Positions 33,117-45,722 of a stretch of DNA of 64,000 bases are shown one piece after another. Position 1 is the stretch's first letter. The number at the start of each line of letters is the position of its first letter. The notes beneath the pieces were generated by a model, which was not told where the DNA came from, made no database searches, and saw only the letters and a program-made list of their open reading frames with translations. The position numbers and the translations under genes were made by a program. Source of the stretch: Torymus aiolomorphi (Eukaryota; Arthropoda; Insecta; Hymenoptera; Torymidae); assembly GCA_036365515.1 (NCBI GenBank), contig CM070876.1, positions 41,003,695-41,067,694 of the forward strand, read 5' to 3'.

Positions 33117-34077
33117 CACTGAGAAAAATGTTGTAGTAAATTTTATTATAACTGTAATAAAAATTACTATAAAGTATAGGAAGGGTGAGACAAATACACT
33201 TTATGCTGCATTTTTATTATAATTGTATGAATAATTACAAAATTTCTTGTAATTTTTATGACAGTTGTTGATTAGAAAGTATTACGAAATAAAAGAAAAA
33301 TTGCTATACACATAGCAAAAACTGTGATATAATAAAATTTAAAATATATGCTTTTAATTTTTATTAGAATAGAATATAAATTTTATTTTGTAGCGTATTA
33401 AAAATCACTATAAACATAGTAAAAAGGGCCACATTCAAAAATTGCTACAGGCCATAAGAAAGTTTGCTATCCAACATAGTAAAAATTGCTACAACATTAG
33501 TACTTTCTGCGCAGATCAAGGCACCCACGTGTCTGATTGAGGTTATGTTTCTACGGGAATTTCACTTTGTCTTGTTTTTAAGTTTACAAAACATTCAAAA
33601 CTTTACTTCAATTATTTTATTTTTATATTATGCACATTAATGATAAGTTTCTTTGTGTTATCAAAGTTATTTATTGTCATTAATTAATATTATCTGAAAT
33701 TTTCTTGAAATCGATGGTTTGACATGTACAAGTTCCAAAATTTTACACTCAAGAATCCTATTTGGGTAAGTGGTTAGCGCGTCCGATTGCCGCGGTGAAG
33801 GTTGCAGGTTCGATCTCAACGCTCGTAAAAAAAATATTTTTATATCTCATTTTAATTTATTTTCACATTAAATATTGTATGATTAGAGTCTGAAAATAGT
33901 TCTGAAAACAGGAAGAACGAGAAAAAATTTAATTTTTTGAAATTTAAGGTCATTCATAAAAATTACTATGTTGCATAGCAAAAATTGTTATAATTTCGAT
34001 TTGTCCCTCCGTTCCTACAAAATATAGTAATTTTTCTTATGTTTATAATAAATTTTACTACAACATTTCTCTCAGTG
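33117..34077. mobile_element. MITE of 961 bp inserted in R4
   Basis: CACTGAGAAAAATGTTGTAG opens it and CTACAACATTTCTCTCAGTG closes it; the arms continue as AAATTTTATTATAA. The R4 word TTATGCCAGTG is split by it (left TTATG, right TGCCAGTG), leaving a TG duplication. A tRNA-like segment lies inside. Confidence 0.7.
33760..33825 (+). other. tRNA-like segment (possible SINE head)
   Basis: TGGGTAAGTGGTTAGCGCGT resembles an RNA polymerase III A box plus D arm, and GGTTCGATC (33807-33815) a B box, about 35 nt apart. The T stem and acceptor stem do not pair, so it is not a functional tRNA gene. It most resembles the tRNA-derived head of a SINE or an old tRNA pseudogene inside the MITE. Confidence 0.45.
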
Positions 34078-34790
34078 TGCCAGTGTTAAGACAGGCGATC
34101 GCTGCGTCCAACGCGCCTGCGATAACTTGTGCCAGTCGGGCACGTTACGCTTAGGCCTGGAGAACTGCCCAATAGGAGTTGCTCGACATGTAGGACTTAG
34201 ACCAGAGTTGATCTGTACTACTTATGCCAGTGTAACGAAGAGATGGAGAAGGGAGAGAAAAAGGTTACCAAAAAATGTTTTAGGTCTACACTTACTTTTT
34301 ATTCAAAAGTTATTAGTCGACCGAGATCTCGGACTGATCTGGTTTGTACACTGGAGCGCGGCTAGTTTTAATGACAATGCTCTTCCCTCAAAAAGCTGCG
34401 GTATCAAATCAGAACTCGCGGCTTTGGCTTCTTGTCGAATCAGCGATGATCCGTGCGGCGGCGGCTGTAGTATTTCTAGCTGCTCCTATGTTTACAATGT
34501 TGAGCGAGATGAAGAGTGCGGGAAAGCAGGGGCCAATAGTGCAGGGGCTTTCTCCCTTCCAAGCGCCACAGTTTCGTCAAGCGGGGAGAACCCTATGCTC
34601 TTAACACAAAGAGCGGGCGCTCATCCCTTCTCTGGGGTGTTTTTCGGCGGCTCGTATCCTTCTCCAAGAGCGAGAGAGAACGTTATCTGCGCGACGAAGA
34701 AGGAAGATGAGAGAGAGAAAAGATATGCCTATCTCTCACTCTACGCTTTTTGGAGAGTTTTCTTGCCTCAAATGTGAATTTTTGCAATTG
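34078..34790. other. GC-richer interval with R4 end; no supported gene
   Basis: It begins with the resumed R4 repeat (to about 34240). A 216-codon frame (34127-34777) runs through R4 sequence and shows no domain, so I do not call it a gene. The composition suggests an LTR or another element body. Confidence 0.4.
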
Positions 34791-35899
34791 ATGGAAAATT
34801 AAATTATTGTAAGAATAAAATTATTAAGATTTTAAAAGAAAAAATATTAATAAATCAATGAAGTTTATATAAACAATTATATTTAAAAAATTTTAAATTA
34901 AAATTCAATATTATATGAAAATATAAAAAAAAAATTATTGCAGACGAATTGCGTTATTAAAAATTAAAAATCTAAAATAGTTAAATAAATATAGGCTTTA
35001 CAAATTTAAAATTGGAAAGTAATATTTCGTCGCAGGGTAAGAAAATGAAAAGATTTCCTTAAAAAGTGCATCTTCGGTGCCTGCATAGGCTACGCAGCGT
35101 CCTAGGGGGAGATAAGATTTTCCAGATGTGCGGTACGGGGTGCATAGAGTGACCGTGAAAAAGAATGTTTTAGTTGTCAAAATCGTTTTACAATTACTAT
35201 ATTGACAGTAAACAAAACACTAAGATCTGATTTATTTAATCTAGTTATAATTTAATAAAGGAGGTATAAATATTGTGAAACCAAAAGAGTTTAAGCAATA
35301 AAGATGCATAAACTTAAAAATTAATTTAAACAAAGACTTGGAACAAAAATATTTTAGAATACTTATAAAAATACAATGAGAAATTTATATTGTAACAATA
35401 ATTTATATTGTAAAAAAAGGTTTTAGTTCAAGTGTTCGCATTACATACCGTTTATATTATAAAACATTAAACCTTTGATTTTCAAATTATATATCTAAGA
35501 TAATAGTATAAGTGTATAAGTGCACAACTGTATTTTATTATCCGGGTACTATAATTAATATAATTTTAGATTACAAAAACATTTTTAATTAAATTAGAAT
35601 TATTATTCATTCCATTAGAAGAATAAAAAATCAAAATTATTTTAGATCTGATATGAAATATTGATTAGTGCTTTTTCTTATTATGAAATTTTTCAAGGTT
35701 GTTAAAAGAGTGCAACCAACGGTACAACCTAATGTATAGGATTGAATATATTGTGGGGGGGGGGGGGGGGTAGTTTAAATATAAATTCTTTTTGGGTTAA
35801 GTATACATTAAAAACCCAAATAACTGTTGATAATTAAGGGTAGGATAAAAAATTTTTTTTTTAATAACGTGAAAACAGTCATGACATGACACAAGTAAA
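34791..35899. other. AT-rich interval with a G16 run
   Basis: Nothing recognisable except a homopolymer of 16 G at 35755-35770. Confidence 0.45.
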
Positions 35900-36560
35900 T
35901 GATGTTTTGACCTAAGAAAAATTTTAATGCAAATTTGCAGTATTTGTAATGCAGATTTTCATAAATTGTAATGCAAATTTGCATTAATTGTAATGCAGAT
36001 TTACCTAAATATAATGCGGATTTGCATTAAGAATAATTCACATCGCATAAAATTAAATTTACTTGTACATTAAAGTTCATATTTTTTCCAAAACAAGCTG
36101 CATTAACAATAATGCACATTGCATTAAGTTTATTGTATATTTACATTAAATTTACATTACGCCCTTAAACTGTTTTAATGTACCTGCTTGAAATTTGCTT
36201 CCAGCACATGTGCATTAAAGTTAATGTAATTTTTTTTACATTACGGTTCTTAGCATAAAATTAATGCAGATACAAAAAATTAATGCAAGTGTAAAGGAAG
36301 CTACTTACAAGCATGTGCATTAAAATAAGTTAATTTAAAAACTGAAAAGATTATTAATTTTTATGAACTTTTGCATTAAAATTAAGTCTTATCTGCCATG
36401 GGAAGTTTTAATGCATATGTTTATGAAAATTAATAACATTTAATTAAATTTTCATTTTTTAAATTAATTGAATTTAATGTACCTGCTTGTAATGAGCTTC
36501 CTTTACATTTTCATTAAATTTAATACACAAATTTTTAACAAATATACTATATATGATTTA
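35900..36560. repeat. AT-rich TTAATGCA-type satellite
   Basis: Words such as TGCATTAATTGTAATGCAGA and GCATTAAAGTTAATG recur irregularly. Similar words occur in the arms around PLE C. Confidence 0.5.
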
Positions 36561-37289
36561 ATATAATATAATATAATGACCATATTTTATGAAAATACTA
36601 ATAGAACTAGTAGAAATACCTCACTCGCTAACGCTCGCTCGGTTTTAAATATTTTATATATTGGATTGTATCAAACGTTAGCAATGACGTTTTGAAAGTT
36701 AAATTAATTTCATCCATGCATAAAAACGCATCGATGCATAAAGTTTCATCCATTCACAAAAGTGGATAATAATGTTAATGCTGCAGTTTTCCATGCCACT
36801 ATAGTTGGATTAATATTTCAAATGGTATCCTTCATTAATAGTCCTATTAACCACAATATGAGTAATAATAATTTTAAAAAAAGTGAATAAATACTTCGTT
36901 TGTAATATTCTTCATACTTTTTTGGAAATGATTTATGAAGAATCTTAAAACGATTTCTTGTGTTTATTTTCCTAAATTTACATGAAAATAAACTATATGG
37001 ATAAAGGTTAGAAACTATATGGATAATCAAAGTATAAATGATATCTGTGGCTTCCAGAAAAACCACTTATCTCCACTTTTCATTATTTCGAGTAAATCGA
37101 GTTTTTAGTTTCGCAGATTTCGCATCGATGTTATAAATCAAGACAAATGAGATTAAATACAACACTGCGTCTATGAATACTAATGTAAATAACATATTTT
37201 TTGCCATAGTAACCAGAGAAAATAGCGTTCATGTTTTAGAAATTCATTCATTCTTTTCGAAAAAAAAAATTATGAAATTATGTGTTACG
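36561..37289. other. AT-rich interval
   Basis: CTCACTCGCTAACGCTCGCTCGG at 36621-36643 and a block at 36812-36845 shared with 6090-6125 are the only recognisable words. No gene. Confidence 0.4.
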
Positions 37290-37580
37290 TTAGTTTCATA
37301 ATTTTTTTTCTCGAAAAGAATGAACTTTACGAAAAAATTTTATAGATAAAAAGTGCTTAGAATCATTAAAGAAATACGTACGATTTTTTTCAGAAGTTTT
37401 TGAGCCATTATTTTAATTTTTCAAAAATCGTCAAAATTCAAAAATTCAAAATTGGCTCAAAACCTTCTGAAAAAATGCATACGTATTCTTTGAGTAATTC
37501 TTAGCATTTTTTGTTCTATAACATTTTTTCGTAAAGTTCATACTTTTCGAGAAAAAAAATCATGAAGTTACATCACGCTG
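37290..37580. repeat. Foldback palindrome of about 290 bp
   Basis: CTCGAAAAG.ATGAACTTTACG with about 130 bp behind it is mirrored at 37445-37575 (CGTAAAGTTCAT.CTTTTCGAG). The centre is TTTTTCAAAAATCG. A second small palindrome overlaps its left edge (37256-37320). Probably a MITE; ends not resolved. Confidence 0.65.
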
Positions 37581-37931
37581 TTTCACAAAAACCGCCATTT
37601 TGATAAAACTAAGAAGGGAAAAAAAGTTTATAAACAGTGTTTTGGAAACGTCAGACATTCGGACCGCGATTTTTGGCGGTAATTAGATTATCCAAATGAA
37701 GAAAAAATAACAAAAATTGAGTAACAGAAAAAAAATTCTAAAAAAAATTTGATTTTTTTTTTCCAAACTCAAAAATAAAAAAGTTATTGAATTTTTTTTA
37801 CAAAACAAGTTGCAGATTTTGAAAGAGCACCCTCGAAAACCCCCTATTCAGGATTTTGGACAAAAATAACTTTGATTTTCTAATAGAATTATGTACTTGA
37901 AAATGTGTGCACAAAAATGTGCATTTGCACA
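37581..37931. other. AT-rich interval, nothing recognised
   Basis: No feature identified. Confidence 0.4.
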
Positions 37932-38678
37932 TTAATGGGTTAATGGATTCTTCTCTATATTTTCATAAATAGTTGTGTCTGATAATACATTGTGCATTTT
38001 TTCTTTATATTCAGACTTACGTAAACAAACAGTCACATTGGCTTTATCAGAAGTTGTAAAAAATAAATCTGAATTGTTTTTAATAAATCGTTTAGTCTTA
38101 GCTAATTTAATTTTAAGAGTTTTTTCACGACTATTTTCATGCCTTTGTTTGTCAAAACTAATTTTCAAATTAAGAGAAATTTTGTCCCTAATTTCAGACT
38201 GTTTGGGTAAAGGTAATTCGGAATTTAATAAACCAAACTCAACGTTTTTAATTATGTCGATAACATCTTTTTTACCCATATTTTGACTAATACAAAAATT
38301 GGAATCTAGCGAAACGACGTCCATTACATCATCCGGTATATGAACATTCGTTAAGTGTTTGAAAAATTGTTCTTTAGATATAACTGTGTCTACGAATTGT
38401 TTCTGTCTGTTAAGGAAGAATTTGAATTTTTGTTGTGACTTTCTATTGTGTTTATCTACAATAAATTTGAATTTTTTATTAATAAAGGAGAAAAATTTAT
38501 TAATGGTTACTGTATCAATATTGAGTTTTAAAATTTTATCTTTAAGAATGAATAACGATTTCTTTAAGAAATTGATATGAAAACTTATGTCGCGAATTTC
38601 CAGATTTATAAGCTTACGTGAGACGTGTTTGTCGATGTCAAAAAGTCTTTGTTTACAAATACGACTGTGAAATGGCAA
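37932..38678 (-). pseudogene. PLE D N-terminal domain and start of RT
   Basis: 248 codons. The N-terminal part matches the layout of PLE C (LINLEIRDISFHINFLKKSL; NVHIPDDVMDVVSLDSNFCIS). The C-terminal end reaches the first RT block, TTSDKANVTVCLRKSEYKEKM (compare FQKADKGNVTVV in C), and is then cut off at KNPLTH. The copy is head-to-head with the plus-strand remainder at 39103 across an inverted terminal repeat. Confidence 0.8.
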
Positions 38679-38991
38679 AGTTCGAAAACGCTTACTTAAA
38701 TTAATAATGTGTTGAGGTATGACGTCATTATGGAATTATTTCAGCAAGTTGATAGTTAAAGTTGATCCACCGCTTTAGTTATTGTTTAGCATGTAGACCG
38801 TGGTAATTTTCAACGTAGTTGAAAAAGCATTGTTGTTGAACATATATTTAGGTCCATCCTGATCTAAGGCCCTTGTATGTGGAAATGAATGTGAAATCGC
38901 ACTCCCGATAGTTTATGTTAAATGTGATTATTGGTCGATCTGACGGAGGCAATAAAAATGAAATCAACACTTAGATTTGAAGTTACATGTA

Positions 38992-39029
38992 GCAACGTTT
39001 CGTTGGCTCGGTCTGCCAACCTCTTCAGG
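38992..39029 (-). ncRNA. Hammerhead-like motif, left terminus of PLE D
   Basis: Minus strand: CTGAAGA, G, GTTGGC, loop, GCCAAC, GAAACGTTGC. The left copy has one change in the loop (CAGACC) relative to the right copy. Confidence 0.6.
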
Positions 39030-39102
39030 CTGTATTTATTAAAAAAGATAAATTACAAAAATTATAATAATAAATAATTTAAACTTTCACAACACTTTTT
39101 CA

Positions 39103-40098
39103 GACATTGTGATGGATGACTTAGAGACTAACTGTTTACAAATTTTAAAAGAAAACCACGATGATTAACCGTTATTAGACGATACTATTATGTGTATCAT
39201 CAAGAAACATATAGATATAGTGATAAACACGTTTAATTCTTATAACGAAAAGATACAATTTACCTATGAACGAGAATTAGATAATAAAATTAATTTTTTA
39301 GACATTCTCCTGATACGACAAGATAATATGATTATTACAGATTGGTACAATAAACCTATTTCATCTGGTAGACTAATTAATTACAACTCTTATCATTCAC
39401 CACAACAAAAGATAAATATTGTTTATAATGTAGTCGATAGAGCAGTTACATTATCAAACCCAGAATTTCACACAAAAAATTTAAATATAGTTTTCAAATT
39501 ATTTCAAAATAATAATTATCCATACAAATTCATTAAACGATATGTTCACAAAAGATTGATCAAAATTAAATATAAACAGAATCATAAGGACAAGTTTGTA
39601 CATAACACATCTGTCTCTCATATTTCGTTACCGTTTAACGAACAATTTGAAAAAATAGCAACAATACTTAAATCTTACAGTTTTCGGATCTTACCAATAG
39701 TCAAAAAGAGTTTTAATTCTGTGATAAAATTAGGTAAAGACGTTACTGAAACTAAACGCACGCTTAAGACTAGAATTACCGAACATCGAAATAATAATAA
39801 TCCAAATGCAGTGGTTACGAAACACAAAACTAATTTTCAACATGATTTTGACTGGGATAATGCGAAAATTTTAGATTATGAATCTAATTATAAGAAACGA
39901 TTATTGTCAGAAATGTTACACATCAAATGTAATATTAACAAGATAAACAAGAAAGAAGACATTACATTTTTAAATGCTTTGTATTTTCCTTTATTGAGGT
40001 TTTTAAACTGCTCATATGTATTTCGAGTTTTTACTTTATATGTAACTGTGTCGTGTTTACAAACTTATGTACCAATACTTTGTCATTTTAGACTATAA
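39103..40098 (+). pseudogene. PLE D RT end and degenerate GIY-YIG
   Basis: It starts DIVMDDLETNCLQIL (block after RT motif B), has a TAA, and continues LLDDTIMCI at the place of the YVDD box. The linker WYNKPISSGRLINYNSYHS and NVVDRAVTLS follow. The endonuclease lost its CxxC and YVGQT core by deletion: LGKDVTETKRTLKTRITEH joins the two sides. The closing RLLSEMLHIKCN is present. The copy is non-functional in both domains. Confidence 0.8.
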
Positions 40099-40256
40099 AT
40101 AGTGCGTGACTTTGTTATATTCGCTTACTTTGACAATTAGTGTATTATGTAACACAAGATATTAACAAGGTATGAATTGTGGTTATTAACGTGTTGTGAA
40201 AGTTTAAATTATTTATTATTATAATTTTTGTAATTTATCTTTTTTAATAAAACAGC

Positions 40257-40293
40257 CTGAAGAGGTTGGCAAACCGAGCCAACGAAACGTTGC
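40257..40293 (+). ncRNA. Hammerhead-like motif, right terminus of PLE D
   Basis: CTGAAGA, G, GTTGGC, AAACCGA, GCCAAC, GAAACGTTGC. Perfect 6-bp stem II and intact core strands. With 1750-1785 it is the best candidate for activity testing. Confidence 0.6.
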
Positions 40294-41596
40294 TACATGT
40301 AACTTGTAATCTAAGGGTTGATATCATTTTTATTGCTTCCGTCAGATCGACCAATAATCACATTTAATATAATAATATAATTTAATATAATAATATACAT
40401 TTAATATAATGGTGAACCACCAATTGAAAGGGATATTTGTATTTATTATAAATCTGGAGGAGCCATTAGAATTCCTACCATAAGGAAACATGTTGACCTA
40501 TGGCTTATCCTTTATTATACCCTCATGGTGGATTTGGGTGGATACCTAATATGAAATCTAATATAAAAAATTCTTATATATCAGCATTACATTTTTATTC
40601 GTATAAACTTTCTATTAGAGATGAATTTAGCCCTTTTTTTACATTGCGGTATATTAACTCAACATTATTAACTGAACAGTACGTCGTTGATGCGTGGGTT
40701 AAAGTTAAATCCTCACAATTTATTATACAAAAAAAAAAAACAAGACATATTAAGAAGAGAATACTACATTATAATACATTAATAACTTATTGTACAATAA
40801 ATAATATAAATACTATTAGTTACTTATACAGGAATCGCTGCAAATTTACTACATAATGGTAGAACAGTTCATAAAATATTTAAATTATCTTTAAATATAA
40901 ATAATAGTACAACATGTAATATTAAGCCGAATTGCAAAGATGGTAACAATATGATGGTAACAAAATGAGAGCATGTGAAGCTGTTGATCGGATGTTGAAA
41001 GATATTTGTAATAACGATTTACATTTCGGAGGTAAAGTTATTATGGTTTCTGGAGATTCTAGACAAACGTTACCTGTCATAAGACATGGTAATAGTTCAA
41101 ATAGTAGAGAATGGTGTACAAAATAGCAACTCATGGAAACAATTCAAATGTATGACTTTAAAAAAAAACAAACGTATTCAAGATAATTATAAGAATATAA
41201 AAAAATGGTTTTTAGATATTGGTGATGGAAAGTTTTCTTCTACATTTGAAAATGAACACGAAGTACTTAAGCTTTCCAAAGAAATTCTTTTAAATGGTAA
41301 TTTAAAGGAATAAATTTACGGAAATGAAATGATTTCTTGTGAAAATTCGGTATTGAATGAAAGTATAATTTTAGCTCCTAAAAATGCAGATGTTAGTGAA
41401 TTAAATAAGAAAATTTTACGAAAAATTAATGGACCCACTAATGAATATTTAGACGTAGATTCTGCTGAAAATGAAAAAAATGAAAATTTAAATTAAATCT
41501 TACCTTTAGAGTTTCTAAATTCTTTATCACCTAATGAATTACTACCACATAAGTTACAATTAAAAATTGGTGCTGTTATAATGTTATTAAGAAATC

Positions 41597-41807
41597 TTAA
41601 GGTGATGCGATACTGACACTATTACCCAAAATTTGGTTCCCGTTTTTCTCATTCAATTTTTAATTTTAAGAAAAAAACTCTTTGATACGTTGTAGTTCTT
41701 TATTAAACTTAAAACGTGTCAAAGAGTTTTTTTCAAAAAGTTTAAAATTGAAGGAGAAAAACGGGAACCGATAATTGAGTAATAGCGTGGGTATCACATC
41801 ACCTTAA
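41597..41807. mobile_element. TTAA MITE (GGTGATG family) in the Helitron gene
   Basis: TTAA at 41597-41600 and 41804-41807 bounds 203 bp with inverted ends GGTGATGCGATAC..GTATCACATCACC. The Helitron frame resumes exactly (RNL before, NVNQGLC after). TTAA duplication is typical of piggyBac-group elements. The same termini bound the elements at 60265 and 61624. Confidence 0.85.
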
Positions 41808-42186
41808 CGTAAATCAAGGACTATGCAGTGATACCAGATTCATTGTAAAAGATTTGAAAGAGTGTACTATATTAGCTAAAATACGTGGTAGTAAGGCTGG
41901 AACCAGTGTCTTGATACTGAGAATTTTTTCACATAAAAGAAGAGAATTTCCAGTAAGACTTGCTTATGCAATGACTATTAATAAAGCCCAAGGCTAATCA
42001 TTTAAAAAAGTTGGGGTTTACTTACTCAATCCTCTATATAGCCATGGTCAACTATATGTATTTAAAGAAGACGCTAATGGTAGTAGTGATAAATAAATGT
42101 TGATTGCAGTTAATGGCCAAGGTTACTACCAAAATTTTGTTGTAAGAGATGGTAAAAAATAAAACAACAAATTTATTTCACATTCA

Positions 42187-42233
42187 GAACGTTTCGGACA
42201 TCTTTTTTTATTTAATGAATGTCCCTCTTCAGG
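42187..42233 (-). ncRNA. Hammerhead-like motif, left terminus of PLE E
   Basis: Minus strand: CTGAAGA, G, GGACAT, long A/T-rich loop, ATGTCC, GAAACGTTC. Stem II is a perfect 6 bp. Confidence 0.55.
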
Positions 42234-42969
42234 TAACTAATACACAAAAAATAGATACAATTTTATAAATATAAAAACAGTTATGAATAAATAAATTAAG
42301 ACAACACGTAAGAACAATTAACGGATAACACTTACAACGTCTGTTTTTAATGTAGTGCGGAGAGCTGTCCGTTTGTCACAGTAATATTTAATCAGAAAAT
42401 CTCGTATATATACTAATAATTTTGAGTGTGTGTCACAATATATGTATATACGTGTAACAATATATGTGTAGTTCAATGACGTAGGTAAATGATTTAGGTG
42501 GGGCGCAGCCCACTCCGGCGAGTTCAAACGCAAAGGAGAGGTATCAGGGAAACATATTAATGTAGAAGTATAGCTTAGAAGCGCGTTGCTCTTAGATGGC
42601 TATAAGAAGTGACTATATATAACTACGGTATATGTTTTCCTGATATCCGCTCAACCAACGCCTTTACCATACTAAGAAGGAGATAAAAATTCAAAATTAC
42701 TTATCATCACACTATATTCTTTAGGAAGTTTATTTTAAATTGTTTATTTATAAAGTTCTTTTGTGTGTGTATATATAATGCTTCGGAAAATAGTCTTTTA
42801 TCTTTATTAATTTCTTGGTCTACTATATTAACGTTATCAAAGTTTATAGTATGGTTATTATCTATCCTGTGTATATGTAAAGATGAATTTTTATCTTCTT
42901 CGATGTAATTTTTGCGGTGTTCCTTGATTCTTACGCCAAGACGTCTACAAGTTTGACCAACGTACGACA

Positions 42970-44407
42970 TGTTGGAGCGAAAATGAGTTTTTTTTGTAGC
43001 GTGCTGTGGTGGTGCTCCACATGCAGTGTGAGTGTGCGTCAGTGTGTGTGTTGGGGATGTGTGTGTGCGTGTGTGTGAACAGGAACGCGGGCGACATGCG
43101 GATGTGAAGCGAATGAGGGGAAGTGTGAGGCGCGGAAGGGAGGCGAATTGATGTGTGCAACGGACTGCGGCGGGGCGAAAAAAGTTTTTCTTTGACTCGA
43201 GTAGTCAAGGACCGGTAGAGGGCGAGTTGAGTTCAAGGCACGAGTCGAGCGGCAGTTGTTTTTTTTTTTAATCACTGGACAACCAGTGTGTTCCTCGGAG
43301 CTGTGTCTTTTGCTGCATGAGTTGGCTGGCATTGGCGAATCCCGTTCCTTTTTTTACCCCAAGGCTTGCTGGATCGTCGATCACCAGGTACGTTATCCTT
43401 CGCGTGAACGTGCTGGCGAAACAAATTCGCTCCCAGATGTCTTGTCGCCCCACAAGGCGAATCTTACGGCGATATGGTTCGCGTCCTCTGCCAGGCTCAC
43501 TATTCGTGCGACATGAGTGAGTCTTGGTAAGGCGGCCATCGTCCTTGCACCGCATTTATCACTCGTGCGACACGAGCGGGATGAATCTTACGGCGACATG
43601 GTTCGCCTCCTCTGCCAAGCTCACTATTCGTGCGACACAGATGGGTTTTGGTAAGGCGGCCATCGTCCTTGCACCGCATTCATCACTCGTGCGACACGAG
43701 CGGGATGAATCTTACAGCGACATGGTTCGCGTCCTCTGCCAAGCTCACTATTCGTACGACACAGGTGGGTCTTGGTAAGGCAGCCATCGTCCTTGCACCG
43801 CATTCATCACTCGTGCGACACGAGCAGGACGAATCCTCCGAAAACATGGCTCGTGTCCTCTGCTGAACCCACTACTCGTGCCACACGAGCCGGTTTACAA
43901 GACGGCCATTTTTGTTGCACCACATTCGTAATTCGTGCGACACGAGCCTCGGTAACGAGAGGTGACACGCTTCCACTAGCCTCCATGCGGGTGAGCACCG
44001 AATAGCACGATGATGGCAAGTTGTTTTATGCCACAAGTCTCACCGGCGTGTTAGTTTAGAGTTTGTTTTTGTACTCGCATGGACTTCAGGGTTCGGCATT
44101 TGTGCGTTGGCGATGAGATTTTCGTGCATCTCGTATGCCTCATTTTCGACTTGTTTGTGACCGGGCGCGACAAAATCCAAGTTGTAACCCCAGAATTTCC
44201 ACTGTAACGTCAGGAACAATAAAGGATAGAATTTTGCTTATCACTGCAGTTATTGAAATTGTATTGTTTTCCTAGCCCAATCAACGCGGTTTTTCCATAG
44301 TTTGAAATTGAATCGCGCGCGCGTAGAGGTTAGGTAGGAAAGTATGAGAAAGCGTGAAATTAATTATTATTTGAATTACATAGGTTTTCTGAAGCTTGTG
44401 GCCACGT
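42970..44407 (+). mobile_element. Solo LTR inside the PLE E endonuclease
   Basis: TGTTGGAGC (42970) to GTCAACA (about 44407) shows TG..CA ends with a 5-bp inverted repeat. The PLE sequence GTCGT (minus strand) is present on both sides, a 4-5 bp target duplication with at most one mismatch. It has an internal GC-rich tandem repeat and an AATAAA at 44219. There is no coding sequence, as expected for a solo LTR. Confidence 0.7.
43430..43935 (+). repeat. 124-bp tandem repeat within the solo LTR
   Basis: TTGGTAAGGCGGCCATCGTC anchors lie 124 bp apart (43521, 43645, 43769), with partial units on both sides. Each contains TCACTCGTGCGACACGAGC, an inverted-repeat word (TCGTGCGACACGA). Open frames in three phases are artefacts. 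Confidence 0.85.
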
Positions 44408-45676
44408 CAACACGACGAATTACAATTGTTACAATTTATTTTATAAACCACGTTAGATTTCTCTAATTTCACATTTTTGTCTTTGCCTAATACTATAATA
44501 TTATTCATCTTATTCAGTGTAGTGAATATTACATTGTATTTAATCTTTTAAAGAAATTTTTTGCAAAGCCTTCAATTTCTTTAACATATGGTAAACAAAT
44601 AAAGTTTTTATTTTCGTTATTTGAGTTTTGTTGTGTATTTGTGCAATTTCTAATTTTTTTCAGTCGTTTTTTTATATAAAATTCAATAAAATCTATTGGA
44701 TAGTCATTTTTTGTTAAAACATTTTTGATAAATTTTATATTCTTTTTATGAAAGGAAGAATGTGCAAGTTTAATGGCTCTATCTATAAGCGAATAAATGA
44801 TGGCTATTTTATTACTCATCGGATGCTGTGAATTAAAATTTAAATATCTACCAGAAAAAGTGGGTTTTCTATACCAATCGGTTATAATTTTATTTCGTTC
44901 GTTAATAATGATCTTAACATCCAGAAAGCTAATACTGTTATTTTGTAGTTTTTCAACTGTGAATTGTAGATTTTTATCATAATTATTAAACGTGTTTAAT
45001 GTTTCTTCTATGTGATCTTTGTGTATACACAACAATCCGTGTTCTACATATCGAAAATAAAATAGAGGCTTTTTGATTAACTGATTTATACAAAATGTCT
45101 CAAGATCTTCTATAACAATATCAGATAAGACGGGGCTTATCGGGTTGCCCATGGCAGACCCAAAAGTTTGTCGGTAAAATTTATTATTAATTGGAAGTAA
45201 TTGTTATTTAGATGATTGGAAGTAATTGTTATTTAGTATGGTAAAGGCAGAAATTGGTTGAGCGGATATCAGGAAAACATATACCGTAGTTATATATAGT
45301 CACTTCTTATAGCCATCTAAGAGCAACGCGCTTCTAAGCTATACTTTTACATTAATATGTTTCCCTGATACCTCTCCTTTGCGTTTGAACTCGTCGGAGT
45401 GGGCTGCGCCCCACCTAAATCATTTACCTATGTCATTGAACTACACATATATTGTTACACGTATATACATATATTGTGACACACACTCAAAATTATTAGT
45501 ATATATACGAGATTTTCTGATTAAATATTACTGTGACAAACGGACAGCTCTCCGCACTACATTAAAAACAGACGTTGTAAGTGTTATCCGTTAATTGTTC
45601 CTACGTGTTGTCTTAATTTATTTATTCATACGTGTTGTATAAATAAAATTGTATCTATTTTTTGTTTATTAGTTAC

Positions 45677-45722
45677 CTGAAGAGGGACATTCATTAAATA
45701 AAAAAAGATGTCCGAAACGTTG
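45677..45722 (+). ncRNA. Hammerhead-like motif, right terminus of PLE E
   Basis: CTGAAGA, G, GGACAT, loop, ATGTCC, GAAACGTTG on the plus strand. Mirror of 42187-42233. Confidence 0.55.

Larger units (their letters stand above)
38679..40370 (+). mobile_element. Penelope-like element D with inverted termini
   Basis: AAATGTGATTATTGGTCGAT at 38919 is mirrored at 40345-40365. The inverted termini (38919-39080 and 40195-40370) each carry a ribozyme-like motif. The plus-strand coding part between them lacks the N-terminus and first RT half. To the left, the N-terminal part lies on the other strand, as in PLE C. No target duplication was found. Confidence 0.75.
42707..45205 (-). pseudogene. PLE E RT and GIY-YIG endonuclease, split by a solo LTR
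   Basis: Minus strand from about 45205: FYRQTFGSAMGNPISPVLSD (RT motif B), then FRYVEH where YVDD is expected, so both catalytic Asp of that box are lost. Linker WYRKPTFSGRYLNF and LIDRAIKLAHSSFH follow, then, after a frameshift near 44530, NVVYKINCNNCNSS. After the inserted LTR the frame resumes SYVGQTCRRLGVRIKEH and ends near SEALYIHTQKNFINK. The insertion therefore sits between CNSS and YVGQT. The first half of the RT is missing. Confidence 0.85.

Noticed and set aside
33760..33825. Functional tRNA gene
   Set aside because: T stem and acceptor stem do not pair; only promoter-like boxes remain.
34127..34777. 216-codon open frame as a gene
   Set aside because: It begins in the R4 repeat, has no motif, and codon use looks non-coding.
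35755..35770. G16 run as a regulatory quadruplex
   Set aside because: A lone homopolymer is more likely replication slippage or sequencing error; no supporting context.
43430..43935. CRISPR-like or coding repeat
   Set aside because: A 124-bp contiguous tandem inside an LTR; no spacers, and frames are open in all phases.
42318..45594. Identical 71-codon frames in both PLE E termini as a gene
   Set aside because: They are the inverted terminal repeat read twice; no domain and no initiation context.
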